Of a stretch of DNA of 64,000 nucleotides, positions 7,651-15,222 are shown piece by piece. The stretch comes from an uncultured Lachnospiraceae bacterium (GTDB lineage: Bacteria > Bacillota > Clostridia > Lachnospirales > Lachnospiraceae). Made by a program: the position numbers and the translations under genes. Below the pieces are notes generated by a model. That model saw nothing but the letters and a program-made list of their open reading frames with translations, had not been told where the DNA came from and searched no databases. Within the stretch, counting starts at the first letter, position 1; each line of letters begins with the position of its first letter. The stretch spans positions 1,893 through 65,892 of the forward strand of contig CADACD010000001.1 in assembly GCA_902786365.1 (NCBI GenBank), in the 5' to 3' direction.

Positions 7651-8487
7651 TTAATCTCCCTGTTTAGGCAGAATATCATAATGGTTAAAAAACAATGTTC
7701 CGGCGATAACAGAACCAATATAAAGCAGGGGGCATATCAGCAGACCATCCCTTAATATAATCGGGGAGCCACAGGTCAACCGGTAATGACTGAGCATACC
7801 ATAATTCACAAATAATATCTTATATTCAAAGATGGTTGCCAGAAAAACAATACTCTGCGAAACAATAAAACCAATGATCGGTGAAAAGATGAGTGCAAAT
7901 AACATCTGAAAAACACTTAACGACACCGAAACCAGAATAGGCATCAATAATAATATCCATCGGTGCACAATGACCGAACCATTCACATTGCTGATATTAC
8001 ACAGAGACATGACAATTTCCGGCGTCAGACGGAATGTTTTTTCTGCCCCATTAAAACAGGCAACCAATATGGTGATACCATAAAGCAGTATATACAGCCC
8101 TATTACGGTGATACTGTTCCATATACATTTGCTGATCCACCATCTGATTCTGGAATCGGAACGAATAAGTACCTGAAGACCGTATCTGTCCAGATCTGTC
8201 ATCGCATAATATCCTATAATATAGGCAATCATTACCTGCGGCAAAAGCCACAAAACAGGAATGACATACAGGGATAACATATTATCCGGAATATGTTTCG
8301 GTCCTCCTGCAACGAAACAAATATAGTCCAACACGGTTGCATTCAAATGACATCTATGCTCGAAATCGGTAATCTGGCGTGCCCCAAGAAGATTGATAAT
8401 TATGATGATCAACATAAAAATACCAATCTGTGCCAGATTATTCCTCGTTCCGTTTTTAAGATCATATATGATTAATTTTTTTCCCAA
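7651..8487 (-). CDS. ABC-2-like membrane permease, accessory operon
   Basis: About 278 residues if translation starts at the TTG at 8487, which has AGAAGGG 7 nt upstream and overlaps the ATPase gene by 26 nt. The frame is open upstream to 8559, and an ATG at 8511 is the other candidate. At least six hydrophobic segments are visible (for example IGIFMLIIIIINLLG near the N-terminus, then VIPVLWLLPQVMIAYIIGYY and ITVIGLYILLYGITILVA). No enzymatic motif. With the ATPase immediately upstream and another permease before that, it is probably one half of a heterodimeric ABC exporter of the type found in bacteriocin immunity and export loci. It is the last gene of the operon, before the palindrome. 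Confidence 0.7.
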   Translation of the reverse strand: MGKKLIIYDLKNGTRNNLAQIGIFMLIIIIINLLGARQITDFEHRCHLNATVLDYICFVAGGPKHIPDNMLSLYVIPVLWLLPQVMIAYIIGYYAMTDLDRYGLQVLIRSDSRIRWWISKCIWNSITVIGLYILLYGITILVACFNGAEKTFRLTPEIVMSLCNISNVNGSVIVHRWILLLMPILVSVSLSVFQMLFALIFSPIIGFIVSQSIVFLATIFEYKILFVNYGMLSHYRLTCGSPIILRDGLLICPLLYIGSVIAGTLFFNHYDILPKQGD

Positions 8488-9109
8488 TGATACACCCTTC
8501 TTCCATCTCATAGATTTCGTCTGCCAGCAATTCCATCTCCTCTGTGTCATGGCAGGCAATAATGATAATTTTTCCCTCTTCCTTTAGGTCATTCAATATC
8601 CTTCGGACTTTTTCCACACCACTCTGGTCGATCGCGTTAATCGGTTCATCTAAGATCACAATATCAGGATTTTCCATAACTGCGCAGGCGATTCCCAGTT
8701 TTTGTTTCATACCAAGAGAGTACTTTCGGTATTTTCTTCGATCCTCCGGATCTAATCCCACTTTTTCTAACGTTGATTTGATTTCATCCTCTCCGATAAT
8801 GCCCTTAATGGATGCGAGAATTTTCAGATTGTCCAACCCTGTGTAACCATTGAGAAATGAAGGATTCTCAATTAAAATTCCCATACTTCGTGGAAATTTG
8901 ATATCCTTCCCTAACTCCTCTCCGTTAATAATGACTTTTCCGGAGGTAGGTCTTAACAATCCGGCAATCGTGCGCATCAGCATTGTTTTCCCACAACCGT
9001 TTTTTCCTTTCAGGCCAATTACCTTTCCTCCCTCGATAGTGAGACTGATATCATTTAAAATATTGTTTTTTCTAATTTTTTTATGAATATTTTGCAATTC
9101 CAAATTCAT
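8462..9109 (-). CDS. ABC transporter ATP-binding protein, BcrA/LanF-like
   Basis: 215 residues. Walker A GKNGCGKTM (about 35-43), signature SLGMKQKLGIA, Walker B DIVILDEPINAID and switch His in ACHDTEE. The SLGMKQKLGIA signature and short length are typical of the BcrA/LanF/CcmA-like class that drives two-permease exporters for lantibiotic or peptide-antibiotic immunity and export. Starts at an ATG after GGAGGAATAAT. Flanked on both sides by membrane permeases in the same operon, so the transporter is probably ATPase plus two different permeases. No two-component system is adjacent. Confidence 0.85.
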   Translation of the reverse strand: MNLELQNIHKKIRKNNILNDISLTIEGGKVIGLKGKNGCGKTMLMRTIAGLLRPTSGKVIINGEELGKDIKFPRSMGILIENPSFLNGYTGLDNLKILASIKGIIGEDEIKSTLEKVGLDPEDRRKYRKYSLGMKQKLGIACAVMENPDIVILDEPINAIDQSGVEKVRRILNDLKEEGKIIIIACHDTEEMELLADEIYEMEEGCIIGKKINHI

Positions 9110-9129
9110 ATTATTCCTCCCTTTCCTGC

Positions 9130-9945
9130 TTACAGAATATCTTTCCGTTTTTCAATCACAAAGAAACTCAAAAATGTCAAAATACTGAGTAAAATCACTT
9201 CAAGAAACGCTTGAACAATATCATTGTTAATACGTAAAAAATTAAACGGAAAATACCGGCGATACGAAAACGGCAACATACCCGGAATATAAAACAAAAC
9301 CAGCATTAATAAAAATGGTATAAGCTGTATCGTAAAAACATTATCTGCCACACATGAGACGACCAGGGACACTGTTGCCAAAAAACCGCCGAATAAAAAC
9401 CATAACAGTATTACCAGTAAGGCCGCCACGTATATATGATCAATGGTAAATCTCATCCAGTCTGATACTCCGTTCAGAGGCGTTCCAAGTATCCTGATAA
9501 AATCATACGGATAGGAAAGCTTCGATATCAGGAGATCCAAAACCAGCGGCAATGCAACTACTGTCCCGCCTGTAAAAAATACCGCCAAATATTTTGCCGA
9601 CAGATAGTGGGATTTTTCTGTTCTGATGCATATATTTCTGATAATTCCTTTCTTTTTATCCTGATAATAAGAAACACCGTAGGGCAATGCAGCAATAATC
9701 CCCATAAAATAGAATAAATAAAGCATACTTGGATCAATATAAGAATACAGCCACCGACAATAAAAATTGCCCCTATTAAAAATCACATACCCTTGATAAT
9801 TCCGAAAATATTTTTGCATCTTAAAGTCATGACTTAACAAAACATAATTTTTATAAATAATGCAACCAAAACCCATCAGAAGCGACAGAATAAGACCAAT
9901 GGTATCATATCCTCTCTTTAACTCCTCTTTTATCATTTTTGTCAT
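9130..9945 (-). CDS. ABC transporter permease, accessory operon
   Basis: 271 residues, ATG after AGGAGGAACGAAA, sharing ATGA with the end of the upstream gene (translational coupling). A short cytoplasmic N-terminus is followed by about six TM segments: one near 15-33, one at the LYLFYFMGIIAALPYGV region, one at VFFTGGTVVALPLVLDLL, then LLVILLWFLFGGFLATVSLVV, LIPFLLMLVLFYIPGM and a C-terminal LEVILLSILTFLSFFVI. After TM2 comes a basic loop DKKKGIIRNICIRTEKSHYLSAK, the pattern of ABC-2 permeases of lantibiotic-immunity type. It is the probable partner of the ATPase and of the permease at 7651. Confidence 0.75.
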   Translation of the reverse strand: MTKMIKEELKRGYDTIGLILSLLMGFGCIIYKNYVLLSHDFKMQKYFRNYQGYVIFNRGNFYCRWLYSYIDPSMLYLFYFMGIIAALPYGVSYYQDKKKGIIRNICIRTEKSHYLSAKYLAVFFTGGTVVALPLVLDLLISKLSYPYDFIRILGTPLNGVSDWMRFTIDHIYVAALLVILLWFLFGGFLATVSLVVSCVADNVFTIQLIPFLLMLVLFYIPGMLPFSYRRYFPFNFLRINNDIVQAFLEVILLSILTFLSFFVIEKRKDIL

Positions 9946-11027
9946 TTTCGTTCCTCCTGAACTTTTAGTATTTTATACCATGGTACATAATAACAATACT
10001 GGCCTGTGCTGAATTCCTTTCCATAGGTCAGATAAACTCTGTCAAGACAGGATTCCGGGCACACATAAATAACATGAAAAGTAATCTCTTCGTCCTTGCG
10101 CATCACATACCGGATGTAAGCCTGATTCATATTTCGACACTGATCGTTATTATAATTATAAAATCCCAAATCAATATAAATAGGATATCCTTCTGAGAAT
10201 CCGGCAATACTGTCGCCTTTTTTCGCCAGATAAGGGATCGGAAATAAAGGATTATTTTGCAGATAATCTTCGTTGCTGTCATAAAACTCAATCAGCGGAG
10301 CAATATAGGAAATTTCCTGAACCCAGTCCGAATCAGCATGAACGCGGATGGTTGCACGAATAAATTTCAATTGTTGATCCGCTAATAAATGACCGGTTGC
10401 TGGTTCCAGAAGCTCTACGCCCTCACAGAGAGTTCCATCTTTATGATACCAGTTTTCTAAATCTTCCTCAATAACCTCCGGCAAAAAAAAGCAATCCTGT
10501 ACCTCGTCTAATCGATCCAAAATTTCTATATCCTCATAAGTAACCTTGATCTGGTAAAACGGTAATTCAAACGTCTCGTTAGGTGCGACTAAACTATCAC
10601 AATTGTATTTATTCTCACCTCTGAATCGTTCTTCTATGGACATATGACTGATCGTATTGTCAAATGCATCATATATTTTTTGAAAATGAGATGCTTCTGC
10701 TTTCGTCCGCCCATACACTCCATAAATTACATTTTTGTGCGTCGGATCCGGATCATAGACTTGAATGTCAGGCGGTGAACTCTCCCATTCAAACGCATCC
10801 GGGTAATTTTCAATCACAATTCCCGGTTCCGGATAGGAATGTGCAGAGGCTTCTCCGTTTTTTTCATCTGTAACTTTATCAGACTTCCCGGCGGAATCCG
10901 TCCTTTGTACAATCATCTTGTTTTTCACCGTTTGAAAAGTATGCTCTAATCTTCCTGTCAGAATTAGTATAACCAACATGACCGATATTACCAGCATCAT
11001 TCCGCCGATTATATTTTTTACTTTCAT
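9942..11027 (-). CDS. Membrane-anchored extracytoplasmic protein of accessory operon
   Basis: 361 residues from the ATG at 11027 (AAGGGG upstream; a GTG at 11030 is also possible). One N-terminal TM (about 8-28) is followed by a soluble extracytoplasmic region rich in aromatic and acidic residues. Three Cys-containing segments are visible (KYNCDSL, VQDCFF, GTLCEGVEL), plus CRNMN, CPESC and YCYY later. Not recognised as a known enzyme. Overall shape (anchor, then FELPFYQIKVTYEDIEI... and LKFIRATIRVHAD...) resembles the shorter protein encoded next upstream. They may be paralogous accessory or immunity proteins of the DUF5027/DUF5028 sort seen in Lachnospiraceae peptide loci; the family name is a guess. 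It overlaps the permease gene by 4 nt. Confidence 0.55.
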   Translation of the reverse strand: MKVKNIIGGMMLVISVMLVILILTGRLEHTFQTVKNKMIVQRTDSAGKSDKVTDEKNGEASAHSYPEPGIVIENYPDAFEWESSPPDIQVYDPDPTHKNVIYGVYGRTKAEASHFQKIYDAFDNTISHMSIEERFRGENKYNCDSLVAPNETFELPFYQIKVTYEDIEILDRLDEVQDCFFLPEVIEEDLENWYHKDGTLCEGVELLEPATGHLLADQQLKFIRATIRVHADSDWVQEISYIAPLIEFYDSNEDYLQNNPLFPIPYLAKKGDSIAGFSEGYPIYIDLGFYNYNNDQCRNMNQAYIRYVMRKDEEITFHVIYVCPESCLDRVYLTYGKEFSTGQYCYYVPWYKILKVQEERK

Positions 11028-11064
11028 CACGATTCCCCTTTTCTCTTTCTATTTCACATCGCTA

Positions 11065-11658
11065 TTAATTAAATACCCTTACCCATGTCAGATAGGGTTG
11101 ATCCGCATAATCTATCAGCTCCATATAAAACGTCTGTTGACCGATGCGGTTCCATATTTTTTGATCATACAGCTTATCCGAAATAAACATCACTTCATAC
11201 CACTCTGTCTCCTCTCCAACCTCCAGCCTTTCTGGTTCTTTATAGTTCTTTGGTCTGATAAGCTCCTTAACCTGAGGATCCTCACTTATATGCAAATAAT
11301 GACTGTTTAATATATAATAATCCGGTGGTGTGATTATTTCCGAGATTCGCTTAACATGTATTTTGGTGATAATATAACAAAGATCCGCCCTGTTCATTGT
11401 GGCAACGGAAAAATTTTCAATACTCGTCGGATCTAATTGATATTGCTCGATTAATTGTTCCTTCGTATATATCTTTGATTCTGAAAAAGTATATTCTAAA
11501 CCGCCGTATGTGACCGTTTCAGTTCTGTCAAAATAGCGGATAAGGGGTTTTTGTGTATGCGCCAGCGCATAACGGTAACACAAAGCATAGGCTACAGCAA
11601 ACATAAGCAACAAACAACACACTATGTTTTTCTTTGACAGAATACGATGATGCTTCAT
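11065..11658 (-). CDS. Small membrane-anchored extracytoplasmic protein, possible paralogue of its neighbour
   Basis: 197 residues, ATG after AAAGGAGGAGTACCCG. Hydrophobic anchor at about 11-28, then an extracytoplasmic domain starting TVTYGGLEYTFSESKIYTKEQL. A YGGLEYTF-then-I-x-x-K start and a later LCYIITKIHV strand look like an Ig-like beta fold of the type found in DUF4352/DUF5027-like proteins. No catalytic residues recognised. It lies 34 nt before the 361-residue protein and behind two hairpins that separate it from the secreted small protein upstream. Possibly an immunity or accessory protein for that product; not shown. Confidence 0.55.
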   Translation of the reverse strand: MKHHRILSKKNIVCCLLLMFAVAYALCYRYALAHTQKPLIRYFDRTETVTYGGLEYTFSESKIYTKEQLIEQYQLDPTSIENFSVATMNRADLCYIITKIHVKRISEIITPPDYYILNSHYLHISEDPQVKELIRPKNYKEPERLEVGEETEWYEVMFISDKLYDQKIWNRIGQQTFYMELIDYADQPYLTWVRVFN

Positions 11659-11682
11659 CGGGTACTCCTCCTTTTCTTATTC

Positions 11683-11715
11683 GTCTGGTCGCCATGAGTT
11701 CCATAACGACCAGAC
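11683..11715 (-). repeat. Inverted repeat between secreted-protein gene and downstream operon
   Basis: GTCTGGTCG (11683-11691) and CGACCAGAC (11707-11715) form a 9-bp stem with a 15-nt loop, just upstream of the ribosome site for the 11065-11658 gene. May stabilise or process the mRNA. Confidence 0.5.
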
Positions 11716-11735
11716 AGCATTCAACTCAATCTGGG

Positions 11736-11756
11736 AAGAACGCCAGGGGCGTTCTT
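11736..11756 (-). terminator. Hairpin right after the secreted small-protein gene, possible partial terminator
   Basis: AAGAACGCC and GGCGTTCTT make a perfect 9-bp GC-rich stem with a 3-nt loop, beginning 4 nt past the stop codon. No T-run follows on the minus strand, so readthrough into the transport genes is likely. Attenuation of this kind after a precursor gene is common in bacteriocin operons. Confidence 0.55.
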
Positions 11757-11759
11757 ATA

Positions 11760-12188
11760 TTAAACATCCGGAATCCATGAGGCAGAATGATAACCTGCCG
11801 TTGTGGTTGTGATGACCGGTCTAACACTCCTATAATGATTATTCTCATATGCTAGATTTAGTACATAGGTATAAGTTGCATTTGCTGCATAACAGTAATA
11901 CGGTCCATTATAAGTCACATCATAAACACCTCCATCAATTGCCGCATAGATTTTTACGCCGACAAACTCAGACGCTGTTCCATTGTACTTTACCCTAATA
12001 GAACTGTCAGTATACTTTGTCTGATAACCGGGATACCATATATTTTCTCCCGGTGTTACCGCATTGCCATACCAATTATAATTTGTCGTGTTACCAGAAG
12101 CATATACAGGATATATTCCCGCAATCACTGTAATGGCGAGTATCATACCGCCGATCAATTGGTTCACTCGTTTAGATAATTTTGTCAT
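11760..12188 (-). CDS. Secreted small protein, DUF2712-like, bacteriocin-precursor position
   Basis: 142 residues from the ATG at 12188 (GAAAGGAAGG 10 nt upstream; the frame also has a TTG at 12197). Signal peptide: basic start, hydrophobic core IGGMILAITVIAGIYP, likely cleavage after VYASG (about residue 31). The mature part of about 110 residues is rich in Tyr, Asn, Thr and Gly (9 Tyr in the last 60 residues), has a single Cys in YYCYA, and ends SASWIPDV. This composition and the xWxPD ending resemble DUF2712 secreted proteins that precede ABC transporter genes in Firmicutes; that assignment is from memory and tentative. It is the first gene of the accessory operon, placed where a bacteriocin or toxin precursor would be. 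No double-Gly leader or lantibiotic Ser/Thr/Cys pattern. Confidence 0.6.
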   Translation of the reverse strand: MTKLSKRVNQLIGGMILAITVIAGIYPVYASGNTTNYNWYGNAVTPGENIWYPGYQTKYTDSSIRVKYNGTASEFVGVKIYAAIDGGVYDVTYNGPYYCYAANATYTYVLNLAYENNHYRSVRPVITTTTAGYHSASWIPDV

Positions 12189-12209
12189 AATACACAAACC
12201 TTCCTTTCA

Positions 12210-12239
12210 TCAATTACTATTTGTAATACTCCAATTCAT
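12210..12239 (-). CDS. Possible 9-residue leader peptide
   Basis: Between the promoter and the secreted-protein gene, the minus strand carries AAGGAGGG directly followed by ATG and an open frame MNWSITNSN then TGA. The spacing of the Shine-Dalgarno is short (3-4 nt). Ribosome loading here could influence translation of the next gene, which starts 22 nt downstream of this stop. Too short to judge by coding signal. Confidence 0.25.
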   Translation of the reverse strand: MNWSITNSN

Positions 12240-12287
12240 TACCCTCCTTCCTTGTCATTTTTATAACCCAGAATATTACATATTTTT

Positions 12288-12315
12288 ATTATAGCATAGA
12301 ATCAATGAATTACAA
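12288..12315 (-). promoter_or_regulatory. Promoter of the secreted-protein/ABC operon
   Basis: On the minus strand TTGTAA (12315-12310), 16 bp, TATAAT (12293-12288), with TG one base before the -10 (extended -10, TGCTATAAT). About 100 nt upstream of the ATG at 12188. Confidence 0.65.
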
Positions 12316-12340
12316 GCAAAAGTTAGTGTCAAATCAATGA

Positions 12341-12523
12341 TTAGATGCTTACATTTATTAATATGATTACAATTTCAATTGTCAGTATCATTTTTTGCTC
12401 CTTTTCGTGGAGTGACAGCCTGACTGCACCTGTTTCAGTATCGTAGTCTGTCCCCGTATGGATTACCAGCCATGGTAGACACATTGCTTTTGCCTTGTTC
12501 CAATTTGGCATTGCAATAGACAT
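12341..12523 (-). CDS. Hypothetical 60-residue peptide, uncertain
   Basis: An ATG at 12523 follows GGAGAAGTGAA, a good ribosome site. The product has a hydrophilic middle (TDYDTETGAVRLSLHEKEQK) and a hydrophobic C-terminus (MILTIEIVIILINV) that could insert in a membrane. I do not recognise it. It lies between the metE operator/hairpin and the promoter of the minus-strand operon. No promoter for it was identified, and the same DNA could instead be an untranslated metE leader or spacer. A degenerate gene fragment is also possible. Confidence 0.3.
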   Translation of the reverse strand: MSIAMPNWNKAKAMCLPWLVIHTGTDYDTETGAVRLSLHEKEQKMILTIEIVIILINVSI

Positions 12524-12534
12524 TTCACTTCTCC

Positions 12535-12580
12535 GGGGCTCACCATAGTTTCAAACTATGGCGAGCCCCACTTTTTATAT
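12535..12580 (+). promoter_or_regulatory. 17-bp inverted repeat containing a MetR/MtaR-type operator upstream of metE
   Basis: 12535-12551 and 12553-12569 are complementary apart from one G-T pair, with a 1-nt centre. The core ATAGTTTCAAACTAT (12545-12559) is a perfect palindrome around C12552 and fits the LysR T-N11-A rule. It matches the MET-box consensus TATAGTTTnaAACTATA that I recall for MtaR-type methionine regulators. Its centre is about 66 bp before the start inferred from TATAAT at 12606, the usual position of a LysR activator site. The stem is followed by CTTTTTATAT on the plus strand, so it could also terminate plus-strand transcription entering from upstream. Confidence 0.7.
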
Positions 12581-12583
12581 ATT

Positions 12584-12611
12584 TTGCAATAAAGTCCTCA
12601 TCCATTATAAT
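12584..12611 (+). promoter_or_regulatory. metE promoter
   Basis: TTGCAA (12584-12589), 16 bp, TATAAT (12606-12611). The -35 is weak (4 of 6), consistent with dependence on the activator bound at 12545-12559. Confidence 0.6.
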
Positions 12612-12649
12612 AAAAAGCCATAATTCATTTCATAATTTAGGAGGATATT

Positions 12650-14920
12650 ATGCAGACATCAGTAATTGGTTTTCCCAGAATCGGTACTTTAAGAGAATTA
12701 AAGTTTGCTTCTGAGAAATATTTTAGAAAAGAAATTGATACAGATGAACTTTTTCAAGTTGCAAAGACATTGAGAGAAACCCATTGGAATACACAGAAAA
12801 ATGCCGGAATTGATTATATTTCCAGCAATGATTTTTCTTATTATGATATGGTATTAGACACCGCCGTACTATTTAATATTATTCCAAAACGCTATCAGGA
12901 ACTTCATTTATCAGAATTAGACACTTATTTTGCCATGTCCCGTGGTTATCAGGGTGAAGCCGGTGATGTAAAAGCACTGGCAATGAAAAAATGGTTTAAT
13001 ACCAACTACCATTACATTGTTCCTGAAATCGAAAATGATACCGAGATACGCCTTGCCGGAACGAAAGTATTTGATGAATACAAGGAGGCAAAAGCTCTTG
13101 GAATTGAGACAAAACCTGTTGTGATTGGTGCTTACACGATGCTGAAGCTGTGCCGTTATACCGGTGAGAAATCATCTGATGATTATGCATCTTCTATCAT
13201 CAGTGCCTATCAGGATTTTGTCAAAAAATGTGAAGAATACCAAATTTCATGGATACAGTTTGATGAACCGTCACTTGTTCGTGATATGGAAAAGGCCGAT
13301 ATTGAATTGTTTAAAAAAATATATCACGATATTCTTTCATCCACAAATCAATCCAAGGTATTGTTACAGACTTATTTCGGCGATGTAAGAGACATTTATA
13401 CAGAATTAGTCGAAATGCCATTTGCCGGAATCGGACTGGATTTTATAGAAGGAAAAGAAACTAATCATTTGATAGAACAGTATGGTTTTCCACAGGACAA
13501 GCTGTTGTTTGCCGGATTGGTAAACGGAAAAAATATCTGGAAAAATCATTACAAAAAAACTTTAAGCACCTTAACAGTATTGCAGGAGAAAGGCATTCAG
13601 ACTGTACTTTCCACCTCTTGCTCACTGCTTCATGTTCCATACACATTAAAGCATGAGAAAAAATTAACGCCGGAATATCTGGCTCATTTTGCCTTTGCAG
13701 AGGAAAAACTGACTGAATTGCAGGAACTAAAATCACTTTTTGAAAGCTCTGACTACAGCTTAGAGGAAGCTTATCAAAAGAATGAAAAGATTTTTGCCAC
13801 AGACAGAAACTGCGATAATGCTGATGTAAAAAACAGGCTTGCCCTTATTACCGAAAAAGATACAACCAGACTTCCTAAGCGTACAGACCGTCAGGCATTA
13901 CAGAAAAAAGAGCTTGCCCTTCCTGAATTTCCTACAACAACCATCGGCTCTTTCCCACAGACAAAGGATGTCAAGGCAAACCGCTTGGCATATCGCAAGG
14001 GTGAAATATCACAGGCAGACTATATTGCATTTAATCAGAAAAAGATTGCAGACTGCATCGCTTTACAGGAAGAAATCGGACTGGACGTACTTGTTCATGG
14101 GGAATATGAAAGAAATGATATGGTTGAATATTTCGGTGAATCATTAGGAGGATTTCTTTTTACAGAAAAAGCATGGGTACAGTCATATGGTACAAGATGT
14201 GTAAAACCGCCAATTATCTGGGGAGATGTATCCCGAGAAAAACCAATCACTGTAGATTGGTCTGTTTATGCACAGTCACTGACAGACAAGGTTGTAAAAG
14301 GAATGTTGACAGGACCTGTCACAATATTAAACTGGTCATTCCCACGAGAAGATATTACCATCAAAGAATCCATCTCTCAGATTGCATTGGCTATCAGAGA
14401 TGAGGTACTTGATTTGGAGAAAAACGGAATCAAAATGATACAGATTGATGAGGCAGCATTAAGAGAAAAGCTACCTCTTAGAAAATCTGACTGGCATACA
14501 GAATACCTTGATTTTGCAATTCCTGCTTTCCGTCTGACACATAGTGGTGTAAAACCGGAGACACAGATTCACACTCATATGTGCTACAGTGAATTTACGG
14601 ATATTATTCCTGCAATTGATAATATGGACGCTGATGTTATTACATTTGAGGCATCCCGTTCTGATTTGCAGATATTGGATTCTTTAAGAGAACATCATTT
14701 TGAAACAGAGGTTGGCCCTGGTGTTTATGATATCCATTCACCAAGAGTGCCGTCCGTAGATGAAATTGTGGCAGCAGTTAATATCATGCTGACCAAAATT
14801 GACAGAGAAAAATTGTGGATAAACCCTGACTGTGGTTTGAAAACAAGAGGTGTTTCTGAGACAACTGCAAGCCTTAAAAATATGGTGGAAGCTGCAAAAC
14901 AGATACGCGAAAACGCATAA
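12650..14920 (+). CDS. metE: Cobalamin-independent methionine synthase
   Basis: 756 residues, the usual MetE length, ATG after TTAGGAGGATATT. MetE transfers the methyl group of 5-methyltetrahydropteroyl-polyglutamate to homocysteine in the cytosol, with zinc as cofactor. The N-terminal half begins [19 protein letters not shown]. The C-terminal barrel contains [59 protein letters not shown], the zinc ligand motif [10 protein letters not shown] (His and Cys) and [10 protein letters not shown] (second Cys). All expected metal ligands are present. It is a single gene preceded by a LysR-type operator and followed by a terminator, then a LysR gene. Regulation by methionine supply is therefore likely. 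Confidence 0.97.
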   Translation: MQTSVIGFPRIGTLRELKFASEKYFRKEIDTDELFQVAKTLRETHWNTQKNAGIDYISSNDFSYYDMVLDTAVLFNIIPKRYQELHLSELDTYFAMSRGYQGEAGDVKALAMKKWFNTNYHYIVPEIENDTEIRLAGTKVFDEYKEAKALGIETKPVVIGAYTMLKLCRYTGEKSSDDYASSIISAYQDFVKKCEEYQISWIQFDEPSLVRDMEKADIELFKKIYHDILSSTNQSKVLLQTYFGDVRDIYTELVEMPFAGIGLDFIEGKETNHLIEQYGFPQDKLLFAGLVNGKNIWKNHYKKTLSTLTVLQEKGIQTVLSTSCSLLHVPYTLKHEKKLTPEYLAHFAFAEEKLTELQELKSLFESSDYSLEEAYQKNEKIFATDRNCDNADVKNRLALITEKDTTRLPKRTDRQALQKKELALPEFPTTTIGSFPQTKDVKANRLAYRKGEISQADYIAFNQKKIADCIALQEEIGLDVLVHGEYERNDMVEYFGESLGGFLFTEKAWVQSYGTRCVKPPIIWGDVSREKPITVDWSVYAQSLTDKVVKGMLTGPVTILNWSFPREDITIKESISQIALAIRDEVLDLEKNGIKMIQIDEAALREKLPLRKSDWHTEYLDFAIPAFRLTHSGVKPETQIHTHMCYSEFTDIIPAIDNMDADVITFEASRSDLQILDSLREHHFETEVGPGVYDIHSPRVPSVDEIVAAVNIMLTKIDREKLWINPDCGLKTRGVSETTASLKNMVEAAKQIRENA

Positions 14921-14977
14921 ATCATGAAAAATTTGATATATAAGAATTTCAAGATACATGCAATATATCTTTTTGGT

Positions 14978-15007
14978 AAAGGCGGCAGTTCCAACTGCCG
15001 CCTTTTT
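14978..15007 (+). terminator. metE terminator
   Basis: AAAGGCGGCAGTT and AACTGCCGCCTTT form a perfect 13-bp stem with a 2-nt loop, followed by TTTT. It lies about 60 nt past the metE stop. Confidence 0.9.
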
Positions 15008-15050
15008 ATGTTTTAAGCAATTCCAAATTGCTATATTTTTTACTCTTACC

Positions 15051-15065
15051 ATAGTATCAAACTAT
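15051..15065 (+). promoter_or_regulatory. Second MetR/MtaR-type operator, upstream of the LysR gene
   Basis: ATAGTATCAAACTAT differs from the metE operator core at one base out of 15. It lies 158 bp before the LysR ATG and about 100 bp before the inferred transcription start, suggesting autoregulation by the same protein. Confidence 0.65.
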
Positions 15066-15143
15066 TTCAACATCAATAGTAACTTTTGAAAAATCAATTT
15101 ATTAACAACAATAGAAAATATTAGTGATTTTTAGTTCTATATT

Positions 15144-15152
15144 TGCTATAAT
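15144..15152 (+). promoter_or_regulatory. Extended -10 of the LysR gene
   Basis: TGCTATAAT, a TG-N-TATAAT extended -10, 70 nt upstream of the ATG at 15223. No convincing -35. Confidence 0.5.
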
Positions 15153-15222
15153 AAGAGTATGTATTACAGTTTCCTTTTCAAAGATGAAATACACGACTCG
15201 TACAAAAACAAGGAGGCACTCT

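Noticed and set aside
12198..12649. Riboswitch (SAM, cobalamin or T-box) upstream of metE
   Set aside because: None of the core motifs (SAM-I core, B12 box, T-box GGTGG) was found; the promoter lies only about 30 nt before the ribosome site, and a LysR operator explains control.
13164..14403. Several 70-100 codon ORFs inside metE
   Set aside because: Out-of-frame shadows of an intact, full-length metE.
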